Positions 34,001 to 42,891 of a stretch of DNA of 64,000 nt are shown one piece after another. The notes under the pieces are model-generated. The model had not been told where the DNA came from. It made no database searches and saw nothing but the letters and a program-made list of their open reading frames with translations. The translations under genes and the position numbers were made by a program. The DNA lies in assembly GCF_913776855.1 (NCBI RefSeq), contig NZ_CAJYQD010000031.1, positions 1 through 64,000 of the forward strand, given 5' to 3'. The first letter of the stretch is position 1. Each line of letters begins with the position of its first letter. Source of the stretch: an uncultured Sphingomonas sp. (GTDB taxonomy: Bacteria; Pseudomonadota; Alphaproteobacteria; Sphingomonadales; Sphingomonadaceae).

Positions 34001-35854
34001 CTACCCCAGCCCGAACGCCACCGCCGTCCAATAGGTCGCCCCCGCCGCGACATAGGCCAGCGCGAAGAGATACCCGATCATCACCAGCGGCCATTTCCAG
34101 CCATTGGTCTCTCGCCGGGCGACCGCGATCGTCGACAGGCATTGTGGCGCGAACACGAACCACGCAAGGAACGCGAGCGCGGTAGCGAGGCTCCAGCGAC
34201 CGCGCAGCCGCCCGCCCAGTTCCTGCGCACCCTGTTCTTCATCCGCCGCATCGATCGCATAGACGGTCTGCAGCGCCGACACGGCGACCTCGCGCGCGGC
34301 CATCGCCGGGATCACCGCCAGCGACATTTCATGGTTGAAGCCGATCGGCCGCAGCACGACCTCCAGCCCCGACGCGATCCGCCCGGCGATCGAATATTCG
34401 GATTGCTTCACGCCCGCCGGCGCGACCGGATAGGAGGTCAGCAGCCACAGGGCGACGGTCACCTGAAGGATGATCGTACCGGCGCGGCGCAGGAACACAT
34501 AGGCACGCTGCCACAGCCCGATCGCGATATCGCGGATCGAGGGCAGCTGATAGCGCGGCATTTCCATCAGGAACCCGCCGCCCACCCCCTTGGTCGCGGT
34601 CCGGCGCAGCACGAACGCGGCGATCACTGCGCCCAGGATGCCGGTCAGGTACAGCACCAGCAGCACCAGCCCTTGCAAGCCGACGCCGGGCAAGACCGTC
34701 CGTGCCGGAATGAATGCGCCGATAATCACGGCATAGACCGGCAGGCGTGCCGAACAGGTCATCAGCGGCGCGATCAGGATCGTGGTCAGCCGTTCCTTGG
34801 GATCGTCGATCGACCGCGTCGCCATGATGCCGGGGATGGCGCAGGCGAACGACGACAGCAGCGGGATGAACGCGCGGCCCGACAGGCCGACTCCGCTCAT
34901 CAACCGGTCCATCAGGAACGCGGCCCGCACCATATAGCCCGATGCTTCCAGCAGCAGGATGAACAGGAACAGGATCAAAATCTGCGGCAGGAACACCACG
35001 ACCGATCCGACGCCGTTGATGACGCCCTGCACCAGCAGGTCGCGCAGGAACCCCGGCGGCAGGGCGGCGGTTGCCTGATCGGCCAGCCACGCCTGCAATC
35101 CCTCGATCCAGCCGATCGGTGCTTCGGACCAGCTGAACACCGCCTGGAACATCACGAACAGGATCGCGAGCAGCAGGATCGGCCCGACCACCGGATGCAG
35201 CGCCACCCGGTCCAACCCGCGCGTGACGGCGCGCATCCGCGGCTGTTCGACGGTCGCGGCGCGGGAGATGCGGCGCGCCTCGCGCTGGAAATGGCGGATG
35301 TCGGATTCGACCGATTCGACCGGCACCGTGCCCGGTGCGGCGGCAAGAATGTCAGCCAGGGCGACACGGAGTTCGTCCAGCCCGCGCTTGCGCACCGCGA
35401 CGGTGGCCACGACCGGCAGGCCGAGTTCGGCGGACAGGGTGCCCAGGTCGATCTGCAACCCGTCGCGCGTCGCCATGTCGATCATGTTCAGCGCCAGCAC
35501 CATCGGCCGCCCCAGTGATTTCAGCTGGAGGACGAAGCGCAGGTGATTGTCGAGATTGGTGGCGTCGGCGACGACGATCAGCGCGTCGGGCACCCGCTCC
35601 CCCACCTGCCGTCCCAGCACCACGTCGCGGGTGACCGCTTCGTCGGGGCTGGAGGGATCGAGGCTGTAGGTGCCGGGCAGGTCGACCAGTTCGATCGGCC
35701 GTCCGTCGTCGAGCGCGAGGCGCCCCGAATGGCGCTCCACAGTCACGCCCGGATAATTGCCGACCTTCTGCCGCGCACCGGTCAGCGCATTGAACAGCGC
35801 CGTCTTGCCGGCATTGGGATTGCCGACCAGCGCGACCAGAGGTGCAGCGTTCAC
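34001..35854 (-). CDS. feoB: ferrous iron transporter FeoB
   Basis: 617-aa inner-membrane Fe(II) transporter. The N-terminal GTPase domain shows G1 GNPNAGKTALFNAL (11-24), the switch region VGNYPGVTVERHSG and G3 DLPGTYSLDP, then a GDI-like helical region and the polytopic membrane domain with two gate repeats. Start codon is GTG at 35854, 12 bp after feoA. Shorter than E. coli FeoB (773 aa), within the normal range for this order. No feoC is seen. Confidence 0.96.
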   Translation of the reverse strand: MNAAPLVALVGNPNAGKTALFNALTGARQKVGNYPGVTVERHSGRLALDDGRPIELVDLPGTYSLDPSSPDEAVTRDVVLGRQVGERVPDALIVVADATNLDNHLRFVLQLKSLGRPMVLALNMIDMATRDGLQIDLGTLSAELGLPVVATVAVRKRGLDELRVALADILAAAPGTVPVESVESDIRHFQREARRISRAATVEQPRMRAVTRGLDRVALHPVVGPILLLAILFVMFQAVFSWSEAPIGWIEGLQAWLADQATAALPPGFLRDLLVQGVINGVGSVVVFLPQILILFLFILLLEASGYMVRAAFLMDRLMSGVGLSGRAFIPLLSSFACAIPGIMATRSIDDPKERLTTILIAPLMTCSARLPVYAVIIGAFIPARTVLPGVGLQGLVLLVLYLTGILGAVIAAFVLRRTATKGVGGGFLMEMPRYQLPSIRDIAIGLWQRAYVFLRRAGTIILQVTVALWLLTSYPVAPAGVKQSEYSIAGRIASGLEVVLRPIGFNHEMSLAVIPAMAAREVAVSALQTVYAIDAADEEQGAQELGGRLRGRWSLATALAFLAWFVFAPQCLSTIAVARRETNGWKWPLVMIGYLFALAYVAAGATYWTAVAFGLG

Positions 35855-35866
35855 GTGAAGGTGCCG

Positions 35867-36124
35867 TCAGCCCGCCATCGGCGCGACGCGGATCGCGCCA
35901 GCGACATGCGCGCGCAGCGCAACCGTCATCCGCCCGATGCGGCAGGCCAGCGGCCCGCCCGACAGCATCGCGCGATGCAGCAGTTCGATGTCGACCCCCT
36001 CATCAAGGCCGAATTCGCGCAGGCGACGCGCTTCCCCTGGCGACATGCCCTCCCAATCGATCGATGCGACCGTCGCCCGGCAGGTGCGGGGCAGCTGGGT
36101 AAGGTGCAGATTGGGCGACAACAT
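35867..36124 (-). CDS. feoA: ferrous iron transport protein FeoA
   Basis: 85-aa SH3-like cytoplasmic partner of FeoB. Conserved pattern GMSPGEARRLREFGLDEG and PLACRIGRMTVALRAHVAGAIRV. The ATG at 36124 touches a Fur-box-like palindrome (36124-36140) and has no Shine-Dalgarno sequence, so the transcript may be leaderless or start very close. First gene of feoAB. Confidence 0.94.
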   Translation of the reverse strand: MLSPNLHLTQLPRTCRATVASIDWEGMSPGEARRLREFGLDEGVDIELLHRAMLSGGPLACRIGRMTVALRAHVAGAIRVAPMAG

Positions 36125-36140
36125 TGCGACTAATTAGCAA
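36124..36140 (-). promoter_or_regulatory. candidate Fur box at feoA
   Basis: On the minus strand TTGCTAATTAGTCGCAA is a 17-nt dyad that agrees with an alphaproteobacterial Fur-type palindrome (TTGCRAAT-N-ATTYGCAA form) at about 14 positions. It ends on the first base of the feoA start codon, so Fur binding would block initiation. The consensus is recalled, not computed. Confidence 0.6.
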
Positions 36141-36187
36141 TAAGCCCCGGCCAAGGGAAGCGGATTCTTTGCCCGATGCGCACGGCG

Positions 36188-36874
36188 TCAGACCGCCGGG
36201 TAGCGCAACCGCCCGATGAATCGCGACAGGCTCAATCGCCGTTCGGGATCGCGCGACGACAGGATACGGCCCTTCAGCTTTTCGAAGCGCATGATCCCGT
36301 CGATCCGCCGCGCCAGAAAGGCACGCGTGTCGGCATGGCCGCCGCTTTCGTCGTCGAGGAACACCGCGATGGTGCTGCCGTACACCGCCCCCAGCATCGC
36401 CCGCTTGGTATAATGGTTGTAATCGGTCGCGCTATCGCCCGCCAACCGCCACATCAGGTCGACCGTTCGCCAGCCGAGCTTCGTCGCCCGCGCGACATTC
36501 TGCGGCATCGCCAGGATCGCCAGCGCACGACGCAGCGCTTCCCGTTCACCCGCGACCGCCGCCAGCCGCGCCTCGACCAATGCGGTGATCCGTTCGCGAA
36601 TCTTCATCGCGGCCAGTGCGTCCGCGCTTACCGTCTCGATCATCCGGCGATCGACCTCGGCGAACCACGCATCGATCATCTCGACCGCCCCGCCCGAAAA
36701 GGCGAGCCGCGCGACATCGGCATCCGCGCCGAACGTCTGCGCGGCAGCCTCCACCGCCTTGTCGTTCCAGCCGTCGAACGCGGCATTGGCGGCGACCAGC
36801 GGCGCGAGCGCGACACGCAATTCGTCGAGCGTCAGGTCGGCAGGTGCCAGCGGGGCCATCGCATCGTCCATCAT
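36188..36874 (-). CDS. COQ9 family protein
   Basis: 228 aa, TetR-like helical fold. Lipid-binding auxiliary of ubiquinone biosynthesis that supports the COQ7-type hydroxylation step in mitochondria and alphaproteobacteria. The conserved DYNHYTKRAMLGAVYGSTIA and FLARRIDGIMRFEKLK are present. The first two codons are both ATG (36874). Ubiquinone genes are not adjacent; feoA lies downstream on the same strand with its own regulatory site. Confidence 0.92.
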   Translation of the reverse strand: MMDDAMAPLAPADLTLDELRVALAPLVAANAAFDGWNDKAVEAAAQTFGADADVARLAFSGGAVEMIDAWFAEVDRRMIETVSADALAAMKIRERITALVEARLAAVAGEREALRRALAILAMPQNVARATKLGWRTVDLMWRLAGDSATDYNHYTKRAMLGAVYGSTIAVFLDDESGGHADTRAFLARRIDGIMRFEKLKGRILSSRDPERRLSLSRFIGRLRYPAV

Positions 36875-36972
36875 GGTCCCTAGCTAGGGCGCGTACAACC
36901 AAACGGCAACGGCGGAACCCCCGCCCGCGCGATACGCTATGCCTGCGCTATCCCGTGACAAGAGGAACTCCC

Positions 36973-37221
36973 ATGGCCGACCCCCGCAACGCGACGCTCT
37001 ATCGCATGGTCCTGCCCGACCATATCTGCCCGTTCGGGGTGAAGGCGAAGCAGCTGCTGCAATCGGCCGACTTCACGGTCGACGACCGCATCCTGCGCAG
37101 CCGCGAGGAGGTGGACGCGTTCAAGGCGGAACAGGGCGTCGACACCACGCCGCAGGTCTTCATCGATGGCAAGCGGATCGGGGGCAGCGACGATCTGGAG
37201 CGTTACCTGGCGGACATGTGA
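36973..37221 (+). CDS. glutaredoxin, monothiol-like active site
   Basis: 82 aa. Thioredoxin fold with ICPFG at the active site (single Cys19, CPFG rather than CPYC) and the glutathione-binding TTPQVFIDGKRIGGSDDL. The missing second cysteine means disulfide exchange must go by the monothiol route; Fe-S handling is possible but CGFS is not present. AGAGGA lies upstream of ATG 36973. An aminotransferase gene follows after 109 bp. Confidence 0.88.
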   Translation: MADPRNATLYRMVLPDHICPFGVKAKQLLQSADFTVDDRILRSREEVDAFKAEQGVDTTPQVFIDGKRIGGSDDLERYLADM

Positions 37222-37330
37222 TCGAACCGACACGGCGACAGCATTCCTTTCCCGGAGATAGGATTTCCCCTGCCCCTGGCCGAACCGATCGGCCTATAGG
37301 CGGGCATTCACGCCGTCTCCGGGAGTTTCC

Positions 37331-38521
37331 ATGCCGTTCCGTTCGCTGGTCGCCCAGCCCGCCGATTCCCTGCTTCGCCTGATCGGGGCGTTCCGGGCCG
37401 ATCCTCGAGCGCACAAGATCGACCTGGGTGTCGGCGTCTTTCGCGACGATCATGGCCATACCCCGGTGATGCAGGCGGTGAAGCAGGCCGAAATGCGCCT
37501 GATCGCGACGCAGGACAGCAAGGCCTATCTGGGGCCGGAGGGCGACAAGGGCTTTGTCGCTTTGCTCGAACCGCTGGTGTTCGGAAACGGCTTCCCGGCC
37601 GATCGTCGCTGCGGGTTGCAGACGCCGGGCGGTACCGGCGCATTGCGGCTGGGTGCGGAACTGCTGGCGAAGGCCGGTGTGCGCCGCATCCTGGTCGGGC
37701 AGCCGAGCTGGGCCAACCATGCGCCGGTCTTTGCCGCGGCCGGGATCGTCGTCGTACCCCATGCCATGTTCGACATGGCGGCGCAGACCATCGACCTGCC
37801 CGCGATCCGCGCGGCGATCGGCCAGGCGGAGGCGGGCGACGCCATCCTGCTGCACGGCTGCTGCCACAACCCGACCGGGATCGATCCGACCCCGGCGGAA
37901 TGGCGGGCGATCGCCGATGCCATCGCCGACAGCCGCCTGGTCCCGTTCGTCGACCTCGCCTATCAGGGGCTGGGCGACGACATGGATACCGACGCCGCCG
38001 GCACGCGCACCGTGCTGGATGCGGTGCCGTTCGCGATTGTCGCCTATTCGTGCGACAAGAATTTCGGGCTGTATCGCGAACGCACCGGCGCGCTGTGGGC
38101 GACTGCTCCCGACGCTGAAGCACGCGACATCGTGCTGTCGAACCTGCTGGCGCTGGCCCGCGCCAACTGGTCGATGCCGCCCGATCATGGCGCGGCGGCG
38201 GTGCGGATCGTGCTGGAGAACGAACAGCTTGCCGCCGACTGGCGCGGCGAACTGGATGCGCTGCGTACCCGGTTGCAGGGGCTGCGCGCCGAACTGGCGG
38301 CGCTGGGCCAGTGCGGATCGGTCGATCTCGCCCCGCTGGCCCGCGGCAAGGGCATGTTCGCCACGCTGCCGCTGAATCCGGCGCAGATCGAATGGCTGCG
38401 CGCGACGCACGGCATCTACATGGCCGGGTCTGGCCGGATCAACATTGCCGGCTTCGCACCGGGCGATATCGCCCGCTTCGGCGAGGCGCTGGTCGATCTG
38501 GGCCGCGCCGGCGTCGCCTGA
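37331..38521 (+). CDS. tyrB: aromatic/aspartate aminotransferase (TyrB-like)
   Basis: 396-aa PLP transaminase of the Ialpha subgroup, with LGVGVFRDDHGHTPVMQAV, LLHGCCHNPTGIDPT and the PLP lysine in YSCDKNFGLYRERTGAL. Usual roles are the last step of Phe/Tyr synthesis and Asp transamination; specificity is not decidable here. It is distinct from the Ibeta-type enzyme at 14,834. ATG at 37331 gives MPFRSLVAQPADSLL. The convergent EamA gene ends 3 bp later. Confidence 0.92.
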   Translation: MPFRSLVAQPADSLLRLIGAFRADPRAHKIDLGVGVFRDDHGHTPVMQAVKQAEMRLIATQDSKAYLGPEGDKGFVALLEPLVFGNGFPADRRCGLQTPGGTGALRLGAELLAKAGVRRILVGQPSWANHAPVFAAAGIVVVPHAMFDMAAQTIDLPAIRAAIGQAEAGDAILLHGCCHNPTGIDPTPAEWRAIADAIADSRLVPFVDLAYQGLGDDMDTDAAGTRTVLDAVPFAIVAYSCDKNFGLYRERTGALWATAPDAEARDIVLSNLLALARANWSMPPDHGAAAVRIVLENEQLAADWRGELDALRTRLQGLRAELAALGQCGSVDLAPLARGKGMFATLPLNPAQIEWLRATHGIYMAGSGRINIAGFAPGDIARFGEALVDLGRAGVA

Positions 38522-38524
38522 TCG

Positions 38525-39427
38525 CTATCTGTCGGGGGTACGGCGCGCGCTGACGATGACCAGCGCCGCCGCCACCAGCACCCCGCCCACCGCATCCATC
38601 GGCCCCAGCCGCTCGCCATAGGCCAGCCAGCCGATCGTCGCGCCGACCAGCGGCTGGACCAGCAGCGCAAGGCCGACGACCAGCGGGCTGAGGTGGCCCA
38701 GCGCATAGATCATCAAGCCCTGCCCCGCGATCTGGCTGACCAGCGCCAGCGCGAACAGCGGCCCCCATCGTTCCGGCAGGATCGTCTCGCCCAACGCGAG
38801 CGCGAACAACAGCAGCGGCACCACACCGGCGACACTCGACAAGGCGAGCGCGGGCAGCGGTGCCATCGTCCGCCGCACGCCGCGCATCGCGATGAAATAG
38901 ACCGCGTACAGGACCCCGGCGAGCAGGCAGAACAGGTCGCCTGCCAGATGCCGCGACGATAATTCGGCGGACCGGCCCAGCAGCAGCATACCCCCCACTG
39001 CGGCCAGCAGCAGCGCCAGACCCTGCGCACGGGTCGGCCAGCGGCGCATGGCAATGAAGCCGTACAGCGGAAAGATCAGTACCGCGCAGTTCCCGAACAA
39101 GGTGGCGTTGGCTAGCGTCGTCCGACGGATACCGATGTGCCACGATCCCAGATCGACGGCGAAGGCGAGGCCGCCTACCAGCAACGGCAACCACAGGGTC
39201 CGGGTGGGCAGCATTCCCCGCCGGTCGGTCCACGCCGCCGCAGCGAGCAGCACCGGCAGCGCCAGTGCGATCCGCCAGAAACCGGCGGCCACCGGCCCGG
39301 TATCGGCCAGCCGGACGAACCATGGTCCGAATGCCAGCGCGATATTGGCGATAATGACGGCAACGATCGCGCTGCGCGGCGTTCTTGGGGGCGGCATAAT
39401 ATTTGTTTCAGACGATACCGGCTGCAT
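38525..39427 (-). CDS. EamA/DMT superfamily transporter
   Basis: 300 aa with about ten hydrophobic helices in two EamA repeats (AIVAVIIANIALAFGPWFV at the start; GDLFCLLAGVLYAVYFIAM opening the second). A drug/metabolite exporter or amino-acid permease; substrate unknown. The start at 39427 (MQPVSSETN) is chosen because AGGAGG precedes it at 6 nt; 39475 and 39397 are alternatives. Convergent with tyrB and divergent from the Old Yellow Enzyme gene. Confidence 0.9.
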   Translation of the reverse strand: MQPVSSETNIMPPPRTPRSAIVAVIIANIALAFGPWFVRLADTGPVAAGFWRIALALPVLLAAAAWTDRRGMLPTRTLWLPLLVGGLAFAVDLGSWHIGIRRTTLANATLFGNCAVLIFPLYGFIAMRRWPTRAQGLALLLAAVGGMLLLGRSAELSSRHLAGDLFCLLAGVLYAVYFIAMRGVRRTMAPLPALALSSVAGVVPLLLFALALGETILPERWGPLFALALVSQIAGQGLMIYALGHLSPLVVGLALLVQPLVGATIGWLAYGERLGPMDAVGGVLVAAALVIVSARRTPDR

Positions 39428-39495
39428 GGGGCCTCCTACCGCCCTATCTTTCCGGCGTCGCCTGCATTTCCCCATGGCACAGGAGTTTTCATTTT

Positions 39496-40584
39496 ATGCC
39501 CAGTCTGTTCGACCCCATCACGCTGGGGGATATCCAGGCACCGAACCGCGTATTGATGGCCCCGCTGACCCGCGGGCGCGGCACGCGGGAGCATGTGCCG
39601 ACCGCGATCATGGCGGACTATTATGCGCAGCGCGCCTCTGCCGGCCTGCTCATTTCCGAAGGCACCGGAATCAGCCGCGAAGGGCTGGGCTGGCCGTTTG
39701 CGCCAGGCCTGTGGACCGACGAGCAGGTAGAGGCATGGAAGCCCGTAACCGCCGCCGTCCATGCCGCCGGCGGACGGATCGTGACCCAGTTGTGGCATAT
39801 GGGCCGGGTCGTTCACCCCGATTATCTGGGTGGTGCCGCGCCGCTGTCGTCGTCGGCAACCACCGCGCCGGGCAAGGCGCACACCTATGACGGCAAGAAG
39901 CCGTATGAGCAGGCCCGCGCCGCGACGCTGGACGACATTGCCCGCGTCCTCGACGATTATTCGCTGGCCGCACGCAATGCCAAGGCTGCCGGCTTTGATG
40001 GGGTGCAGCTGCACGCCGCCAATGGCTATCTGATCGACCAGTTCCTGCGCGACGGCGCAAACCAGCGCGACGATGATTATGGCGGCAGCCCGGAAAACCG
40101 CATCCGCCTGCTGGGCGAGGTCGTCGACCGGCTGATCGCCGAAGTCGGTGCCGGGCGTACCTCGGTCCGCTTCTCGCCCAATGGCGATACGCAGGGCGTG
40201 ATCGACAGCGATCCGGCATCGGTGTTCGTGCCGGCTGCGAAGTTGCTGTCGGACAAGGGGATCGGCTTCCTCGAACTGCGCGAACCCGGCCCCGACGGCA
40301 CGTTCGGCAGCGCGACGCAACCGCGCGTCTCGCCCGACATCCGCAAGGTCTTTGCCGGGCCGCTGGTCCTCAACCAGGACTATGACGGCGCAAAGGCACA
40401 GGCCGAACTGGATGGCGGGGTCGCCGACGCGATCGCCTTTGGCCGGCCGTTCCTTGCCAATCCCGACCTGCCGCATCGGCTGGAACGGGGGGCCACGCTC
40501 ACGAAGGACGAGATGGCCACGTGGTACTCGCACGGGGCCGAAGGCTATACCGACTATCCGACGCTGGAACGCGAACCGGCCTGA
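39496..40584 (+). CDS. Old Yellow Enzyme family alkene reductase
   Basis: 362 aa, FMN-dependent NAD(P)H oxidoreductase reducing activated C=C bonds (NemA-like). Visible: MPSLFDPITLGDIQAPNRV, APLTRGRG, QLWHMGRVVHPD, the substrate-binding pair in VQLHAANGYLIDQFL (HxxN), DDYGGSPENRIRLL and AIAFGRPFLANPDL. Length is typical. AGGAG lies before the ATG at 39496. No repressor gene of the NemR type is adjacent; the divergent gene is a DMT transporter. Confidence 0.95.
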   Translation: MPSLFDPITLGDIQAPNRVLMAPLTRGRGTREHVPTAIMADYYAQRASAGLLISEGTGISREGLGWPFAPGLWTDEQVEAWKPVTAAVHAAGGRIVTQLWHMGRVVHPDYLGGAAPLSSSATTAPGKAHTYDGKKPYEQARAATLDDIARVLDDYSLAARNAKAAGFDGVQLHAANGYLIDQFLRDGANQRDDDYGGSPENRIRLLGEVVDRLIAEVGAGRTSVRFSPNGDTQGVIDSDPASVFVPAAKLLSDKGIGFLELREPGPDGTFGSATQPRVSPDIRKVFAGPLVLNQDYDGAKAQAELDGGVADAIAFGRPFLANPDLPHRLERGATLTKDEMATWYSHGAEGYTDYPTLEREPA

Positions 40585-40616
40585 TCGGGCGCGGATAGCC
40601 GGTGGCCCCGCCCCGG

Positions 40617-41315
40617 CTATCCGCAGCGGATCGTGGCGCTCCCCTGCGTCCGGCAGCGCGGCGTGCCGTCGACGGTTACCATGCCGGACCCTTGGGCATT
40701 GACCTCGGCGGTGTAGCGCGCACGATAATGGCCGGTGCCGGTCCCTTGGGACTGTACCAGCAGTGCATCGATCGACAGCGCGGCCGCATCCACCGTGCCG
40801 GGACCGTTGATCAGGAACTGTGCATCCCCGCCGCGCCCCGCCAGCATCAGCCGCCCCGACCCGATCAGCATCGCATCGATCCGCCCGGCATCGATCGCCC
40901 CGACCTCGATCGATCCGTCGCCGGTCAGCGACAGGTCGACCTGCGCCCCGACCATCCGCTCGACCCGCACCCGTGCCGGCCCTCTTAGCGCGATGCCCTT
41001 CAGCCGATCGTTGGTCAGCTCGACCACAAGCGGTTCGATCGATGCCGCGTCGGGGCGGCCGCGATCGTCGCGCGCCGGGGCGACGATCAGCGTCTGCCCC
41101 TCGACCCGGACATCCACCGCGTCCAGTGCGCGCGACGCACCCGTCACCCGCCCGCCGATCGCCGATCCCGCCGCCACGCGGACGGTGAACGGGCCGTCGA
41201 CCTGCACCCGGTCGAACCCGGTCAGCATCAGCCGGCGCTCCGCCTCCTGCGCAGGAGGCGTCGGTGCGGCAGCGGCCGGGGCGAGCAGGACGGTGGCGAG
41301 CAGCGAAGCGATCAT
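40617..41315 (-). CDS. head GIN domain (DUF2807) secreted protein
   Basis: 232 aa. A signal peptide (MIASLLATVLLAPAAAAP) is followed by a repetitive beta-helix-like region matching the putative auto-transporter adhesin head GIN domain: LTGFDRVQVDGPFTVRV, GSIEVGAIDAGRIDAMLIGSG and FLINGPGTVDAAALSIDAL. Function unknown; predicted envelope or periplasmic. ATG at 41315 gives the signal; the frame upstream to 41600 lacks homology. Downstream of carD, separated by its terminator. Confidence 0.87.
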   Translation of the reverse strand: MIASLLATVLLAPAAAAPTPPAQEAERRLMLTGFDRVQVDGPFTVRVAAGSAIGGRVTGASRALDAVDVRVEGQTLIVAPARDDRGRPDAASIEPLVVELTNDRLKGIALRGPARVRVERMVGAQVDLSLTGDGSIEVGAIDAGRIDAMLIGSGRLMLAGRGGDAQFLINGPGTVDAAALSIDALLVQSQGTGTGHYRARYTAEVNAQGSGMVTVDGTPRCRTQGSATIRCG

Positions 41316-41361
41316 CCGCCCTGCATCCCGCGTCCCCGCGCCCCTGACAAGTCGCCGCACG

Positions 41362-41390
41362 AAAAAGGGGCGACCGTTGCCGGCCGCCCC
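41362..41390 (-). terminator. intrinsic terminator of carD
   Basis: Read on the minus strand: GGGGCG, a GC-rich inner stem-loop, CGCCCC, then TTTTT. It begins 29 bp after the carD stop codon. Confidence 0.88.
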
Positions 41391-41418
41391 GTTCATTCGG
41401 TCCAGATCGTTCGCCCGA

Positions 41419-41952
41419 TCAGGCGGCGGTCTTTTCCTTGTTATAGATCGCCGCAGCATCGCGCAGGATCTCGATGATCCGCTCCAGTGCCTTCGGCTCG
41501 TCGACCTGCTCCATCGCCGCCAGTTCGCGGGCGAGGCGGCTGGCCGCCGCTTCGAAAATCTGGCGTTCGGAATAGCTCTGCTCGGGCTGGTAGTCGGCAC
41601 GGAACAGGTCGCGGACCACTTCGGCGATTGACACTAGGTCGCCCGAATTGATCTTCGCTTCATATTCCTGGGCGCGGCGCGACCACATGGTGCGCTTGAC
41701 CTTGGGCTTGCCCTTCAGCGTTTCCATCGCCTCGCGCATCGTCTTGTCCGACGACAGCTTGCGCATCCCGACGCTTTCCGCCTTGTTGGTCGGAACGCGC
41801 AGGGTCATGCGTTCCTTTTCGAAGCGCAGCACATAGAGTTCGAGCTGCATTCCAGCGATCTCACTGCGCTGGAGTTCAATCACACGGCCAACACCGTGCT
41901 TGGGGTACACGACATAATCGCCGACATCGAAGGACAATGCCTTGGCAGCCAT
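41419..41952 (-). CDS. carD: CarD family transcriptional regulator
   Basis: 177 aa. Binds the RNA polymerase beta subunit and stabilises open promoter complexes, a common alphaproteobacterial factor for stress and rRNA control. N-terminal RID domain (about 1-70: FDVGDYVVYPKHGVGRVIEL; MTLRVPTNKAESVGMRKL) and helical DNA-binding C-terminal domain (about 75-170; MWSRRAQEYEAKINSGDLVSI). It has its own terminator and a candidate extended -10 promoter at 42091. A parS-like site lies in its upstream gap. Confidence 0.95.
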   Translation of the reverse strand: MAAKALSFDVGDYVVYPKHGVGRVIELQRSEIAGMQLELYVLRFEKERMTLRVPTNKAESVGMRKLSSDKTMREAMETLKGKPKVKRTMWSRRAQEYEAKINSGDLVSIAEVVRDLFRADYQPEQSYSERQIFEAAASRLARELAAMEQVDEPKALERIIEILRDAAAIYNKEKTAA

Positions 41953-42090
41953 TGGTAACCTTTCCGTGGTCGCCGTCCCGAAAACATCGATTCCTGCCAG
42001 CGCTGGGGTTCGGCGGCGGCAGGTTGGCGACGTGGGACGTTGCTAAAGGTGATCTCCGGGCGGGGCATGAAACTGCCGCCGTCACACGCG

Positions 42091-42099
42091 ATTATAGCA
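42091..42099 (-). promoter_or_regulatory. candidate extended -10 promoter of carD
   Basis: Minus-strand TGCTATAAT is a perfect extended -10 element about 140 bp upstream of the carD start codon. No -35 hexamer stands out at 16-18 nt, as expected for extended -10 promoters. Confidence 0.5.
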
Positions 42100-42162
42100 G
42101 CCCGGCAACAAAATTACCAGCGCAAAGCCGAACGGCCGGAACCGCTGGTGCGGCCCGGCCCT

Positions 42163-42178
42163 TGTTTCACGTGGAACG
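42163..42178. other. parS: parS-like centromere site 1
   Basis: TGTTTCACGTGGAACG matches the ParB target TGTTNCACGTGNAACA at 15 of 16 positions. It is intergenic between carD and fdxA, about 7 kb from parB. Confidence 0.8.
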
Positions 42179-42190
42179 TGGTCGGATCGA

Positions 42191-42529
42191 TCAGTCGCCC
42201 GCGCCTGGTTCGGCCGAGAAATGCTCGATCTTGTTCTCGACACCCTTCCACTTGTCGGCATCGGGCGGGGTCTGGTTGGCGTTGCGGGTGACGTTGGGCC
42301 ACTGCGCCGAATAGGTGTTGTTCAGCTCCAGCCACTGTTCCAGCCCGCTTTCGGTGTCGGGCAGGATCGCTTCGGCCGGGCATTCCGGTTCGCACACGCC
42401 GCAGTCGATGCACTCGCTCGGGTTGATGACGAGCATATTCTCGCCTTCATAGAAGCAGTCGACCGGACACACCTCGACGCAGTCCATATATTTGCAGCGG
42501 ATGCAGGCGTCGGTGACGACGTAGGTCAT
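42191..42529 (-). CDS. fdxA: 7Fe ferredoxin (3Fe-4S/4Fe-4S)
   Basis: 112 aa. Cysteine spacing C9-x7-C17-x3-C21-P and [12 protein letters not shown] is that of FdxA-type seven-iron ferredoxins, with the extra C12/C25. An acidic low-potential electron carrier of the cytoplasm; partner unknown. ATG at 42529 ([17 protein letters not shown]). It lies downstream of the S4 protein and SUV3-like helicase genes on the same strand, a gene order commonly kept in alphaproteobacteria. Confidence 0.94.
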   Translation of the reverse strand: MTYVVTDACIRCKYMDCVEVCPVDCFYEGENMLVINPSECIDCGVCEPECPAEAILPDTESGLEQWLELNNTYSAQWPNVTRNANQTPPDADKWKGVENKIEHFSAEPGAGD

Positions 42530-42567
42530 GGGTCCGTCCAAACTCCGAGAAATCGATCGCACCCGCG

Positions 42568-42891
42568 TTATGACGGGTCGTCGCCCCCGTCAACGGGGCC
42601 GGACCCACTCGGTTCCAGCAGCGTATAGAGCAATTGCGCCTCGGCAGGCGGTCCGCGACGGATCGGCAGCGCCTCCACCCGCAGGATATGCACGCGGCTT
42701 CCTTGCGGAAACGCGATGACCATGCCGATGCGAACCGGGCAGTGTGCTCGTTCGATCCGACGACCGTCGATACGCAGCGTCCCCTTCTCCGCAATCGCCT
42801 GTGCTGCGCTGCGGGTCTTGGCAAAGCGCGCATACCACAGGAACAGGTCGAGCCGCAGGTGCGGCACGGGTTCCGGCGCGCGCGCCGCCAT
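42568..42891 (-). CDS. S4 domain RNA-binding protein
   Basis: 107 aa. The S4 fold (about residues 12-70) reads [19 protein letters not shown] and [21 protein letters not shown], close to the Hsp15/YrfH type that binds stalled 50S subunits. A Gly/Asp-rich tail follows. The ATG at 42891 shares bases with the helicase stop (TGATG), so it is translated with the helicase; together they suggest an RNA or ribosome quality role. Confidence 0.88.
   Translation of the reverse strand: MAARAPEPVPHLRLDLFLWYARFAKTRSAAQAIAEKGTLRIDGRRIERAHCPVRIGMVIAFPQGSRVHILRVEALPIRRGPPAEAQLLYTLLEPSGSGPVDGGDDPS

Noticed and set aside
42091..42119. Full -35/-10 sigma-70 promoter for carD
   Set aside because: No acceptable -35 lies 16-18 nt from TATAAT, so only an extended -10 call is kept.
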